A DNA stretch of 64,000 bases from contig KN832556.1 in the NCBI GenBank assembly GCA_000827205.1, positions 289,436 through 353,435 of the forward strand, read 5' to 3'. The notes beneath the pieces are model-generated. The model made no database searches. It had not been told where the DNA came from and saw only the letters and a list, made by a program, of their open reading frames with translations. The DNA is from Plicaturopsis crispa FD-325 SS-3 (lineage: Eukaryota; Basidiomycota; Agaricomycetes; Amylocorticiales; Amylocorticiaceae). Below, piece by piece: positions 1 to 11,533 of the stretch (within the stretch, counting starts at the first letter, position 1; every line of letters starts with the position of its first letter). A program made the translations under genes and the position numbers.

Positions 1-805
1 CTCGACGAACGGCGTGTGTACGGCGAACGAGGTATCAACTGTGTCTAGGTCAGAGCGGAGTGTCATCTCGTAGACAACTTCGGTCGCGTCTGCAGCACCC
101 TGAGCGATCGAAAGCGTGCCAACCGCGAGACTACCCATGATTTCGAATTCGTGGCCAAGGGAGTGGTCCAGCGGGACAGAGTAGCCGACTTTGGAATTGT
201 TGTATAGATGGGGGGCATCGATGCAGCCTAGAGAGGAGCTGTATACAGGCATGTTCTCCAGTCCAGTTTTCGCAGGCTGGTAAATACAAATGCATGAGCG
301 TTCGAACGTTCAGGCGGAACTTGGCAACGCTAGGACTCACGGTAACAGCCCATAGGACCAACTTGATCAGGCTCCATGCAAAGAAGATTCCGACCACTAT
401 GCCGATAGCTTTCCACAATAGACCGCAGCTACAATCGAGATTAGAGAGCACTTGGGCATATAAAAGAGAGCGCGTACTTGATGCCACAGCAGACGCAGCA
501 TCCCCGCTTTTTCTCTCGCCGTCGTCGGGTGGGAAGGTCTGTATTGATATTCGAATGTAAGGTGATTTCGTCGTCGTCGTGGAGAGCAACGCGGCCGCCG
601 CCTATCAGACCCTCCTCCTCGTCGGAAGAGACTTGCTTGTCTATTGGTATCGATGTAAAGCTCAGTGGACCAAGTACTAGCAGCATAATCCGTCATACTC
701 ACAGTCATCCCAACGGTCCTTCAGATGTAGCGCGGTCATTACAGCGCCGACCATTCCGATGAAGCCCAAGCGTCGCGAAAAACCTGGCGCGTCGGGGGAT
801 GCCAT
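1..805 (-). CDS. Adhesin-like single-pass membrane protein, N-terminal part (gene runs off the window)
   Basis: Four exons join on the minus strand from an ATG at 805. The protein starts MASPDAPGFSRRLGFIGM, then has an acidic and arginine-rich cytosolic stretch, a cysteine cluster (KKRGCCVCCGIKCG), one strong membrane segment (GIVVGIFFAWSLIKLVLWAV) and an outer domain with SSSLGCIDAPHLYNNS and the phrase AQGAADATEVVYEM. This layout resembles fungal DUF7330-like or adhesin-like proteins, which carry a short N-terminal tail and a beta-rich outer domain; that match is from memory of the family. The introns have clean borders (GTGAGT, GTACGC, GTGAGT donors). The reading frame is still open at base 1, so the C-terminal part lies outside. 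The membrane topology is well supported. The molecular role is unknown. Confidence 0.6.
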
Positions 806-1233
806 ATTACTGGCACAAACGAGTGAAGATACTGCAGACTAAAGAGGGTGTCCTGGGAGCGGAAAACGGTGAGAACAGAGATACTGCGGATCTATCGACA
901 TGGCCGCCTTTATAGATGTATGTTGCCGGGAGCATTTGTCGGCCTTTGGCCCTTGGGACCTGGGTAAGGCACATCGACGGCACCAGGTCGCACGATTCGC
1001 GGCACTGCTATGTAAATCCCAAGATCAAATCAGAGCGCTGAAAAGTTGAGAAACGACAAGTGAACGAGAAGGAAACAAACCGAGAAAAGTGCAAACTGAA
1101 GCTGCAGGTCTGTGACCGTCGGTGCGCGCGACGCCGCGCATTGTGATCGCCCGCGACGCGTTTCCTCGTCTCTTTCACAACCCTTACCGTTGATTTTACC
1201 GAGCACTCCAGATCCGCGTCTACAGTAACAAGA
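806..1233. promoter_or_regulatory. Divergent intergenic region between the adhesin-like gene and SSL1
   Basis: This 428-base gap lies between two genes transcribed away from each other and so must hold both promoters. I see no RNA gene, repeat or convincing TATA box. The open frames on the minus strand here have no supporting protein features. Confidence 0.4.
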
Positions 1234-2904
1234 ATGCCGCCTCGAGGAGACCCAGAATTCATGGATGTTGACTCTGATTCAGACATCTCAATCCTTGGCG
1301 AAGAGGAAGCGTCGCGTTCCAAGGCGAAGGGCAAGGGAAAAGCGTCGGCTGCTCCAACGAAGAGAAAAAAGGATGGGAAAGCGAAGGCCAAGGCCAAGGA
1401 GGTGCGCTGACATGCCAATGTGGTGTACAATGGATCTAACTTATACGCGCTACCATAGGCATACACCTGGGAGGGGTCCATTACGCGTTCATGGGACACG
1501 GTGCAGGAAGATGAGGCGGGAAGTTTGCAGGGCGCCGTGGAGGACTGGATGGCCCGTGGTCGGCGACGCAGGTACGCGTCCTTCATTTCACACTCGCAGA
1601 TGGCTCTCAACATGGCATTGACAGGTTGTTGGCCCCGGCGGCGGCCATACGGCGAACTATAATTCGACATCTTATTCTCTTGCTGGATCTTTCGGCGTCC
1701 ATGATGGACCGAGATATGAGGCCCAATCGTTTTGACCTCACCCTAGAGTATGCACGAGAATTCGTAACCGAGTGGTTCGACCAAAATCCGCTAGGTCAAA
1801 TCGGCGTCGTTGGTATGCGGGCAGGAATTGGAGAGCGCGTCGGAGACATGTCTGGTGTGTACCGTTTGTTCTCTTATCTTTCTGTCCTTTCGTTTAAATT
1901 TTCGCAGGAAATCCGCAGGAAGTCCTAAAGTCCATTGCGGATAGACACAAACTCGAACCAACCGGCGAACCGAGTCTCCAAAATGCCATAGAGATGGCCC
2001 GCAGCAGCATGAAGTACGTTATTTTCGTCTGACGTTGGCATGTTTCTCTCCAACTTTTCTAGCCATCTGCCTACACACTCGTCGCGCGAGATTCTCATCA
2101 TCTTCGGTTCGCTCACAACATGCGATCCGGGAAACATCCATGATACATTGGATGCCTGCGTCAAGGACAAGATCCGCATTTCCGTAGTCGCACTAGCGGC
2201 AGAAATGAAGATCTGTAGAGACCTCTGTGACAAAACAGGCGGTGGGTAGCGCGTCCGTTTATTCGCGTTGCCGCCTTACCGATCGCGCAAGGTAGGTCAA
2301 TTCGGTGTGGCGATGAACGAAGGCCATTTCAAAGACCTGCTGTTCGAGCTCGTCCCTCCTCCGGCGCAGCGTGCGCTGTCCCGTGCAGCCGGAGCGGGTG
2401 CTACCAACCCCGCTGCTGATCTCATGATGATGGGCTTCCCCACTCGACTGCCTGACACATCGCCGCCTAGTCTGTGCGTCTGCCACTCGGAACTGAAGAG
2501 CGAGGGATTCCTGTGCCCGCGGTGTCTAGCAAAAGTCTGCGACGTCCCAACCGACTGCGATATCTGCGGACTGATGATTGTGAGCTCTCCGCACCTCGCC
2601 CGAAGTTACCATCATCTTTTCCCGGTGAAGCCCTACGACGCAGTGTGAGTGGTTTTTACACAGCATCTCCGCGACTGCACGGCTGATACCCGGCGCCGGC
2701 TACAGTGCAACAGCCTCACCGGGATCCTCAGCAAAATGTCATGCCTGCGCCCGGGCTTTTCCTACCACAGCGATGCCGTCAGCAGCGGAAGGGATGAGCC
2801 CCCTGGGACGGTACCGGTGTCCGGACTGTTCAAACGAATTTTGCGCGGACTGTGATGTCTTCGTGCACGACGTCGTCCACTGCTGTCCTGGTTGCGGTAA
2901 ATAA
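1234..2904 (+). CDS. SSL1: TFIIH core subunit SSL1 (p44 homologue)
   Basis: Ssl1/p44 is the TFIIH core subunit that binds and stimulates the XPD/Rad3 helicase in transcription initiation and nucleotide excision repair. The ATG at 1234 opens [17 protein letters not shown] and a lysine-rich tail. Next come [19 protein letters not shown], the Ssl1-type von Willebrand A domain ([18 protein letters not shown], then [11 protein letters not shown] and [16 protein letters not shown]), then [13 protein letters not shown]. The C-terminal zinc-binding part has [23 protein letters not shown] and [15 protein letters not shown] with a final CCPGCGK. About seven short introns are needed. The order of domains and the C4-type finger leave little doubt. 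Its upstream neighbour is divergent, and no unusual residues were seen. Confidence 0.93.
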
Positions 2905-3187
2905 AATCCTGGCTCCCTATGCACTGCAGTATCTGGACCGACATAATAGCGATATAATATATGTGTATTGAAGAGAGTTGCAAAAAGTATTTGTGTAGCA
3001 GGTAAAAGTAGATAAAACGGCGCATAGATCAGAGGTTGAAGCTCCGGCGCTCCGCGCCATCTGAACTTTGCCTGCCAAACGGCGGCGGCGCAGCAACCCG
3101 ATACTGACAGCAACCGTCCTTTCCTCTTCCACGTCGTACCGTCCGTTTTCCTTCACCGTTGGCCAGGCCAGCCGTGAAATTCCGCTA

Positions 3188-4614
3188 ATGTTTTCTCTGC
3201 CGTTTACACTCTTTTTACTATCTGGTCTGGGCAACCTCGTCGACGCAGGAAGCGTCAATAAAGGCTCCAACTGCAGCGTCGCACACAATCGTCTCCAAGT
3301 CGGCACCTACCAATTCTTCTCCGACTGCGACTCCCATACGTACTGCGACCCCAACACCAGCATATGCGAGCTGAGGACGTGCAGACACGACGACTTTCCA
3401 TTTGGGTACGCTCAGGATGACAGTGGTATCCCGCCCAAATGCCCTAGCGGCCAATTTTGCCCGGACGAGATGGACGCCTGCCAGGCCTTACTCCCCGTCG
3501 ACAGTCCTTGCCAGCTAAACCGCGATGGTAGGGTGTAGCTGTTTTTGGGGGCGAATGAAATGCTTAAGGTGTATTCGTGCGCAGATCAATGTGAACCCCC
3601 GCCAAACTGGGCTCAACTCGCTGACCCAAACAACCGCGGCCTCAACTTCAATGGCTCTGTCTGTCTGAACAACGTCTGCATGTGAGTCGTATGCAACGTT
3701 TTTCTTAGCTTTCTTTCATCTGATTTCGTCTAGGTGGGCCAATGCTACTGAGGGTCAAAGTTGCACGGTGGAGAACACTGCCTACATCGCATACGGGAGC
3801 TCCGGGGAGGAATTCATCGACATTGTCTCTCGGTTAGTTCTGTTCTACCCGTCTGTGATCCTCGTGCTTACTTGCATACAGTGGGAACTGTCAAATCGGG
3901 AACTACTGCGACTCTCAGACAACCAAGTGTGTAGCCGCGAAAAACCTCAACGAGGCTTGTGATGCAGACAAGGAGTACGTCCCAACCTCCCTGACCTCGT
4001 AAAAACGTCTCGCTTATGCCGCACAGGTGCTTGTCGTACAACTGCATGTCTTCTGGCAAGTGCGGTAAGGGCGCTGATCAGCCCCGCCATGTAGGTGTAT
4101 GGGTATACGTCGTCGTAGCGATTGCGATATTGGGAGGTAGGCGCACTTATTTGTGTCAGCGTTCCGTGTACTCACCTGGTGGCTAGGCATGTTCGGGACA
4201 CTCATCACTCTCTTCATATTCCACCGACGTCAACGTGACGCGGAGCGCGATAAACGAGCGCAATATTGGCGCGAGCAGGTGCGTCTCTCGTCGTCTCATC
4301 CCGCATCCGATCACTGATAACCTTCCTTGCAGACCGCGTTCCGTCAAAACATCATGCAAATGCGGGAGACGGCGCGCGCGTCGATACTGTCGCTTCCTGA
4401 TCGGGGCAGTGGCGCCAATAGTAGGCGCAGTACCTTGTACAGTCGAGATGGCCATGCTTCTTACGACTCCTCTGCCCCGATAGTGCAGCATGCGGCCGGC
4501 AAGGGGAGCGGCCTCCGGCATTATGTTGGGGACGGGAACGACAGCGGCGAATTCGACGAGGGCATCATGATGCAGCCTACCCAGCCCGCCGAACACTATG
4601 GGAGCAGATTCTGA
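3188..4614 (+). CDS. Cysteine-rich secretory/single-pass membrane protein
   Basis: The start is the ATG at 3188, because it opens a good signal peptide (MFSLPFTLFLLSGLGNLVDA). The mature outer part has many evenly spaced cysteines (for example NCSVAHN, FFSDCDSHTYC, CELRTC, CPSGQFCPDEMDAC, QIGNYC and SSGKCGKG) across several exons, followed by one membrane segment (VGVWVYVVVAIAILGG). A basic inner tail of about 120 residues starts FHRRQRDAEREKRAQYW and ends QPAEHYGSRF. Six or so short introns break the gene. It looks like a receptor-like surface protein with a disulfide-rich ectodomain, as found widely in mushrooms without known function. I do not recognise a named family. Confidence 0.75.
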
Positions 4615-4919
4615 CGAGACAGACAGCCACGGATGGAATGGACATACAGCTTTCGAAGTCTCTTTGTTTTGTTTGCCACCTATATCCTCTCAATATATTT
4701 TAAGAGCCTGATAATATGCCTGTGTTGGTCGTGGGTGGTAGAAATGAATTTTTCAACTGTGAAACTTGGTAAACGCATATAGATTTTTTCGCGCCACAGA
4801 GCTACGGCAACCGGCAACTCTTCTTTCGTCAGTCGTCTACTTACTACATACACCACTTTTGCGCAGTATAGCTTGAGTATAGCACTGGCCTCCAACGTAC
4901 TCTAAGCGACCGCAGCCGT
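4615..4919. other. Intergenic, nothing recognised
   Basis: This stretch holds the 3' flank of the cysteine-rich membrane protein gene and the promoter of the next plus-strand gene. I see no repeat, RNA gene or conserved frame. Confidence 0.4.
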
Positions 4920-6041
4920 ATGGCCCCCACATCGTCACCGCCGCAACCTCTAGTCCTCGAATCGCTGCCTACGACACCGACAGAAGAGGATCTTGCACAT
5001 TCGCCGGCATGGATAAATTACGACGAACAGACACCCAACGGAAAGGGGAAGTCCAGATACGTCGAGGGCGTCTCTGCAGGCACCAGCGACGAGGCGTCGC
5101 AGTCGGAGGCAGAGAGCAGCAGGGGCGCAGCGGAGAGATATCCCCCTGTGAACGATGAGGAAGCGGAGACAAGGATGGTTGAAGAGGTGCGCCTTGGCTC
5201 ACACTTGGCGTGCGGGCTATGCACACAGGCTAACCGTTTATTCTCCGACACCCAGAACCTTCGGAGATGGGAAATGGCTGAGCGGCAAAGACGGAAAGCA
5301 GCGCGCGAGTCGACGTCCGCTGCTGCTGCTGGACAAACGTCGCTCGTGGGGGATGTGACCCGACGCGCGAGTATGCTCTGGCCGGGCAGGAAATCGATAC
5401 AAAACTCACGACCTGGGCTGGGTAACCATACAAAGCTCAAGTCCCAGGAATCGCTCGACGTTCTCCCGCTCGGCTCCATGAACGGGAGCCCTGGCGCGTC
5501 CGCCGCAACATCTCCGGCTGCATCTGCAACATCTATATTGGAGACACCGACCGCCGACAAAAACCCCTTCGAGCACCCTGCAGACCCCGTGTCTCCGTTC
5601 GCAGACTCCCATCGATCACCGGAGCAAGACTCGACGCTGATGAACGAGTCCTCGCTGCCGTCGACCCCTGTTGCGAAACGAGCCTCCGGGTCGAAACGCT
5701 CGCCCGACCGCCCTGTGCTCGAGGCTACGACGTCGTACACCAATCCACCTCCTCCTCTACCGCTCGGCCTTCCCCCACCGCGCTCCCCTCCACCACCGCG
5801 AGCCGACGATGTTCCCGTAGACCGACCCCCGGAGCCGACCGTGCGTCCTACTTTGGCGCAGGCGAACACATCGGATGTTGACGACGGCAAGGAGACACGG
5901 TGGTGGCATGATTGGCTATGCGGGTGTGGAGAGGGCCCCGACCGCGGTGGCGAATCCCAGGTAAGCTTATTTCCGTTCGCGCCGAGTTTATGACTCTCAT
6001 CAACCGTCGCACAGGCTGGTCGAACAAATCCCCTGGAGTAG
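4920..6041 (+). CDS. Conserved disordered protein of unknown function
   Basis: The ATG at 4920 starts MAPTSSPPQPLVLESLPTTP. Most of the protein is serine-, proline- and acid-rich and probably unfolded. A basic helix (RRWEMAERQRRKAARES) sits near residue 115, a proline run (PPPPLPLGLPPPRSPPPP) near 280, and a compact tryptophan/cysteine motif near the end (WWHDWLCGCGEGPDRGG). The last exon begins after an intron with a GTAAGC donor and adds AGRTNPLE before TAG at 6039-6041. A 69-base stretch at about 5187-5255 (GTGCGC...CTAAC...CAG) can be read as an in-frame intron or as coding; splicing joins EE to NLRRWEMAERQRR neatly, which I prefer. No catalytic domain is visible. The function is unknown. 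Confidence 0.65.
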
Positions 6042-6371
6042 TCTTGCATCTATGCTCATCCATGTCTTGGCGAAACGTCCCCTCTACGTTGATACTCCAT
6101 ACATAACTATACGACCCATAAGTTAATGTCATTTGCTCGTCGTGTTCTCTCACTGCATATCTTGTTTCCTCTCGGACGCGCTCCATACTTACACGGACTC
6201 CAATGGACAGTCGCTGCGCATGTATGAACACCGCCCATACACTCGTTTATATAATCTAGCCGAAACTTGCACGCACAAGGGAAGCCAAGAAAGTGGATTG
6301 GGACAAGAAACAAGACTTAGAGAGGGAAGGTACAAGAAATATTGCATGTTGGCCTTTGGGATAAACGTCTA
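6042..6371. other. Intergenic flank left of a MITE
   Basis: I see no coding or RNA signal here. The stretch ends with the TA dinucleotide (6370-6371) that forms the left target-site copy of the mobile element next to it. Confidence 0.4.
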
Positions 6372-6804
6372 TGGTGCGGTTCGCTTATAGACCGCAACTT
6401 TCAAACAAGCGGTGCCACACCTTCAAAAAAAATCCTTTTTTTATTTCCTCTTGCCAAACGACTCCTTTTGAGTATACAGATCGATCCCCAAGAGCGATTT
6501 TCGATATCTTCAAAACTGAGGGAGCCGAACTTTTTTGCGCCATCCAATTTGGCGAATACTGTATAAATCGGTCCTCAACTGCCCTCAAAGCATTTGAGTG
6601 GGTCGTACAGGGTGATACTAAAGACCTATTATTGCACACGGTATACAAACCTCCCCCAAGGGGAGTTTCTGCTAGACAAATTTCACCCCAATCCTCCTCG
6701 ACATGCATCCAAGTCAGTGCATATGCGCTCATCTCAAAAAAATTTCGGCCTCCGGCCGATTTGGCGACTGTTTGAAAGTGGTGGTGGGTAAGTGAACCGC
6801 ACCA
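6372..6804. mobile_element. MITE with TA target duplication (Tc1/mariner-like, non-autonomous)
   Basis: The left end reads TGGTGCGGTTCGCTTA and the right end, on the opposite strand, reads TGGTGCGGTTCACTTA, one mismatch in 16. Similarity continues inward (CCGCAACTTTCAAACA against CCACCACTTTCAAACA), giving imperfect terminal inverted repeats of about 40 bases. Both ends are flanked by TA (6370-6371 and 6805-6806), the target duplication expected of Tc1/mariner-type elements. The element is 433 bases long. The minus strand is open for 115 codons across it, but the frame has no transposase feature and uses the repeat itself, so I do not call it a gene. It lies 55 bases beyond the stop codon of the antiporter gene, probably in its 3' UTR. 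Confidence 0.85.
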
Positions 6805-6858
6805 TAGAGCGCGTCGCCATACTCCTACCGGATGTCCACGGGGGACAAGAAGCCAATG

Positions 6859-9127
6859 TTATTGGGCTGCGGGGAAGTGGACGGTTTTTGGAAGCACTTC
6901 AGCGGCGTTACCGTCAACGTCCGCAGCGGGGTGGCGTTCGCGTAGAGGACTACCGGTGTACTCTGGCTCCGCCGCATGGGAATTGGCCTGCACAAAGACA
7001 CATACATCTCAGCCATACGTTCACAACGGAAGAGGGCGCACTCACCAAGGAAGTTCCAAACCTCTCCCCAAGCCCCATCGAGGCCTCTCCAAAGACGGGA
7101 TTATCGATGTGACGTCGTTCAACCTCGATGGGTGTGCTGGACCGAGTAGGCAGTCTACCCGCCGCTTGCTCAGCGTCGGACGCTGGACTGGCTAAGCCAG
7201 AGGCGCGGCGTGTAGATACCAGCCACGAGTCAGCAAGTCGCGAGCGCGAAGTAAATGTCTGAGTCAAGCTCAAAGACCGCGAGTGGAGTTTATTCCCGAA
7301 GGTGAAGAACGGGATGCTCAGGCCATCTGGTCAAAGGTTTTAAAAAGGGTAGACCGCGAATGAACTGCATTGACAACTTACGGACGATGATGGAGCCGAG
7401 AACGACGAAGGAAACGATAGGCTGAAGAGTGACAGCCAAGAGCTCTGGCTGGTTCTGAGGCTCAGTTGTTGCACTCGGTAGACGTGTCAACGCTAGGGTC
7501 GACACAAAAACGGCACCTACGCCCATCTGTTACGCGTTAGCCTTGTTGAGTGAACAGCCTAAGCAACAACGTACCGGGCCTATAATAATTCTATGTGAGC
7601 ACGCTAGCAAGCATGGAAAATCTGCGAGTACTTACCAAAATGACCTGAGAACAATGCCTCCTTCCAACTCGAGATCTCCGGGATGAATTTATATAGTATC
7701 AATAAGCTAGGAATCCGCCTTAGTGCCAGAATGACGATGAACAGGACAACCAAGCGCCATGGTACGAGTCCTAGTTCGGGCGTATTGAATGAATCAAAGG
7801 GTAGCCATGCACCAATGTAAACGAAGCATGCACAATTGAGCACGAGGTCGACGATGGTGCTGAAGGAGTCGTCCTCAGTCTGTACGTTGAAGTAGCCGTC
7901 CCACGATACTGCACTTCCGGCGGCGAACGCAGCGAGGAGATCGTCGCTTCCGATGGTGACCGCTATTCCAATGGTGAGAAACGACAACGCCAGATACTGA
8001 GCGACGTAGGATTCCCGGTCGATAAATCCCTTCCGATGAGATAGCTTCATGACGTAGGAAAAGCCCACGCCTGCGGTAGATTAGATTACAAACTCTCGCG
8101 TCAGTGAAGGAACAGAGATCATACCGATTGCGGCCCCGAGGATAGTACCAACCACGACCTGATCTACGATGGCAAAGCGTTCAGTGTACTTATCTGGGCT
8201 ATCATTTTCAGAGATCACTCACAAACGATGAGGAACCATTGCCCAACAGGTATGTGTTGGGTCGATTCGAGGGTTAAGTAGATGGCGATATTTAGAAATG
8301 GATAAGCCAGTCCATCGTTAGCAGCCGACTCCGCAGACAGAATGCGCCGAAGATTGACAGGGACGTGCTTCAAGGCAAACTTTCCACCTACGAAATGGGT
8401 ACTTATGAGATGGTATAGAGAAGACGTGAAGATACCACTCACCAACGATGGCAGCGCATATGATAGGGTCCGTTGGTGTCAAGCACGCCGCAATAGCTAA
8501 CGACGATACATACGACAATCTGGGGAAAAGAAGGCAAATAAAACCTGCAGGAGGGGATGTCAATCGACGTACGGAGCCGTTATTAACGCGAGACTCACCA
8601 GCTACGATCACCCAGCCAAAGGCCATGGTTGGGACAACCATGATCAACAGACTTTTCGCGTGTTCGGCAAGATAAGCCTTTGGGAGTTCCACTCCTATGG
8701 CAAACAGGCCCATAGCAAGGACGATGCGTGTGACCTCGAGCGTGATGGCATCGCTCTCTGAGCCCCATGTACGAGGATTGAAAATGTTGGCTACATGCGG
8801 GCCCATGAGTATGCCGAACGCAGTACCCAGGACGACTTCATTTATGTAGAACTACATGCCAAGTCAGGTTTTGAGCGTACGGATGAAATGTGTACTATGG
8901 TCCGTACCCGTTCTTTCACGGTAAGTGAGACCAGGGAAAACTATTCAATCGGTACAAGAGTTGAGAGCACTGGTGATGGGGGAGAATGGCCAAGATACTC
9001 ACTGCGACGACGAAGCCTCCTAAGCAGATGTACGCCAAGCCTGGCGCAGAGATCTGAGTGCGGGCGAGTGGGTCACATATTTTAACAAGGCAAATTCGTT
9101 ACGGACTTCTATCACTTCGACAGCCAT
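6859..9127 (-). CDS. NHA1: Plasma-membrane Na+/H+ (K+/H+) antiporter, NHA1/CPA type
   Basis: This family exports Na+ or K+ in exchange for protons at the plasma membrane of fungi. The ATG at 9127 gives MAVEVIE, spliced over a 53-base intron to ISAPGLAYICLGGFVVA. Later exons give FYINEVVLGTAFGILMGPHV, NIFNPRTWG, LTPTDPIICAAIVGGKFA, AESAANDGLAYPFLNIAIYL with the ion-binding Asn-Asp pair, and PMGVGAVFVSTLAL. About a dozen hydrophobic segments are visible. After GSIIVHGLSIPF the cytosolic tail is short (ending TVHFPAAQ, TAA at 6859-6861), much shorter than the long tail of yeast Nha1. The first intron has an unusual GTCCGT donor. A MITE sits just beyond the stop codon. Confidence 0.92.
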
Positions 9128-9785
9128 TGAAGAGTTGGGAATGATACGTTTCCTTGAGAGATGGGTGACGACGGGGTTTCCTGTAAATTAGAAGTTGGTG
9201 TGAATGTCTGTCAGTACGCGCACTACTTTAAAAGTAGCTTGTACTTACTGGTCAGATAGCCTGAGTAGGCAGTCTTCGATAGAGAGCGACTATGCACGCC
9301 GTTTCTACAGAATTTGGGCCGTCAAGTCTCCACTTCCGGTATGACTCTGACTATGTCTTTGCTATGTCGGGCGTTTGCTAGGTGTGATCTGGGTATGTTG
9401 ACCAAAATGTTGACCAGGAAAGTGGCAGCGATAGTAGGCGTTCCATATTTGAATAATAATGATTATTTATTTATTTCCATTTCCAAGTCCGAGGCATTGC
9501 GACGCTCGCCTTGAAGCTCAGCTTGAAGAGCCGCCTTCAAGTTGAAGTTGAACGCGTCCATACTTACTCTTCCCGCCAATAATCTTGTACTCTTCTTAGT
9601 TCTAGCTGGTCTTTGTCTTGTTGCCCAAGTTTAGATCGTGGAGGCGGTCACAACTATCCTGTGGCAAAACAATGTCTAGCAGATTCAGAGGAAATAGTTC
9701 GATGGGTCCTGAACAGCCCGCTCACAAAGTCCGGGTTTCCCTCCGTCATGCAGACCAGTCGAAGTTGCCGAACTGACAATCGCAG
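9128..9785. other. Divergent intergenic region; AT-rich patch near 9450-9480
   Basis: This stretch lies between the antiporter and the PTAR1-like gene and should hold both promoters. An AT-rich run (AATAATAATGATTATTTATT) occurs near 9453. A missing first coding exon of the PTAR1-like gene may lie in 9,600-9,785, where an ATG near 9672 is a candidate, but I could not prove it. Confidence 0.35.
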
Positions 9786-11118
9786 AAACCAAGGGTACAA
9801 AACGAGGACAAAACACTAGCTGGACAGGACTTTCAATTGTTTGACGCCCTAGCGGCGTTGCTAAACACCGTACCGTAAGTGTTTCGCCTTTGCATGACGT
9901 TCACTACAGAGCGTGTCCAAGAAATCTGAACACCCCGTTTGTATCAGCATTTCTATAGAAATACTACCTGGTGATGGTAGCGAATGGCGTCCCGCTGACA
10001 CAGGCGCTCCAGCGTCGCCTTTCCTGTTTATAGAGGGTAACCTCGGCGTCCCCCAGAAATGGTTACACAAATTCTATCGAATGGCCCTGCCGATTTTTTC
10101 CACTGCCAGGAAGAATATCGCCTCACTTTCCGACTCTATCGTCAAAGATCTCTCCGCCTCGTCGGCTATCATCCTGCTTGCTAATCCTGCTCATCAGACG
10201 GCATTAAATGCACGAAAACGTCTGATCATGCACAATAAACTTGACGTTGAGAAGGAGCTAGAGCTCACTGCTGCTCTTCTCTCTACCAAAGATGGGTCAA
10301 AGCAGTCGATTCTGTGGCATCACCGGGCATGGCTACTGCCCCGACTTCCAATTACCGATGTCGTTCTATTGTCTAAGCATCCATCCACCGATGACAGATT
10401 CAAGCAGTTGATGCTCTCGTGGAGCAAAACCTCGTTGTCTCTCAAGGATCCTCCGCCTCTCGCACCCCCTGCACCCCCTCTACCACCTTTCACCGATCTT
10501 CCTGGCACGAAACTATCTCCAAAGAGGCTCGAGCACGAGTTAGGACTCACAGCTCGAGCTTGCGAAGCGTACCCGCGAAACTACCATGCGTGGGCACATA
10601 GGCGACGGTGCCTTGAGATCGCACTAGCCTCTCGAACACGGGATCCGCATTGTCCGTCCACAGCTCTGGTCATGGCCGAATTATCTGTCATTCGCCGGTG
10701 GATAGAGCAGCATATATCGGACCACTCTGCGGTTTGCTACATGGGTGTCCTGTTGGAAGCGTTTTCGATGGACCCAGAACCCTGTAAACCTTGTGGGACC
10801 GACAGTGAATCCAACAAGGATGAGGACGACGATGATGACGATGAGCCGTACCCGATACGATGGCCCAAAAACACCTCAATGCCACTCGACCATGCCTGGT
10901 CCCTTCTCAGCATGTACCCCGACCATCAATCGCTGTGGATGTCTCTCCGGCAGTCAGACTACTCGAACGATTCATCGTTTATCGACAAGTTTGTCCGTGG
11001 ATGGGCCCTCGGTGAACGGCTACCGACGTCGTTTAGTGCAGAGACACAGCGCTGGATCCAGCTTGAGGCTTTGAAGTTCTTCTATTGGAAGGGCATAAAG
11101 GTGACGCCTCTTCGTTAG
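9786..11118 (+). CDS. PTAR1-like protein prenyltransferase alpha-subunit repeat protein (5' end uncertain)
   Basis: The long exon has prenyltransferase-alpha repeat signatures: NPAHQTALNARKRLI, LWHHRAWLL and, most telling, YPRNYHAWAHRRRCLEIA, plus DHSAVCYMGVLLE. The same repeats make up RabGGTase and farnesyltransferase alpha subunits, but the spacing and the proline-rich insert (PPPLAPPAPPLPPF) fit the less studied PTAR1 group, whose human member is the alpha subunit of geranylgeranyltransferase type III. An upstream exon ending FDALAALLNT (about 9786-9869) joins in frame through a 41-base intron. No ATG precedes it in frame, so a further exon is probably missing. An acidic run (EDDDDDDE) lies near residue 300. 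The stop is TAG at 11116-11118. Confidence 0.78.
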
Positions 11119-11533
11119 TTTTTGCGAGTTCAAAGTTCTGATAAACCATGCCCAAAGAATAGTCACTTTTCGTTCGACGAGGACGAGAGCGTTGAGCGTA
11201 CAGGTTACAAATCATCCCCCTCCCCCTTCTCCGATTTAGTTCTCGCATCTAGCTTTTTCGCCGGCAAAGTGGCTGGATTGACTGAATCCATGGAATGCTT
11301 TTGGGGCTGGGGGGAATGGGCCAACGAGTGAGTCGTTGACTGGACGAGTCCCATCCTCGATTACTTCATTGCTAGCTACTACACCTCCTCTACGGATATT
11401 CATTCGCGTGCCTTGCCAATATTGGAACCAATATACCGTCGAGTCTCTACGCATCCGCACGGCTGAGTTGAGTCTCATCTGCACTAGGTCCCAGCACTCC
11501 AACCGAACTTAAAGCAGGATAAGGGACATGATA
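11119..11533. other. Intergenic between convergent genes, nothing recognised
   Basis: The PTAR1-like gene and the GH30 gene end towards each other across this 415-base gap. I see only 3' flank sequence with no repeat or RNA gene. Confidence 0.4.

Noticed and set aside
5018-6049. Minus-strand open frame of 343 codons opposite the disordered plus-strand gene
   Set aside because: It mirrors the codon bias of the plus-strand gene, has no domain, and the plus strand has the better start and a clean last intron.
6385-6732. 115-codon minus-strand frame across the first MITE
   Set aside because: It covers the terminal repeat itself and has no transposase motif; the length is not surprising for 433 bases.
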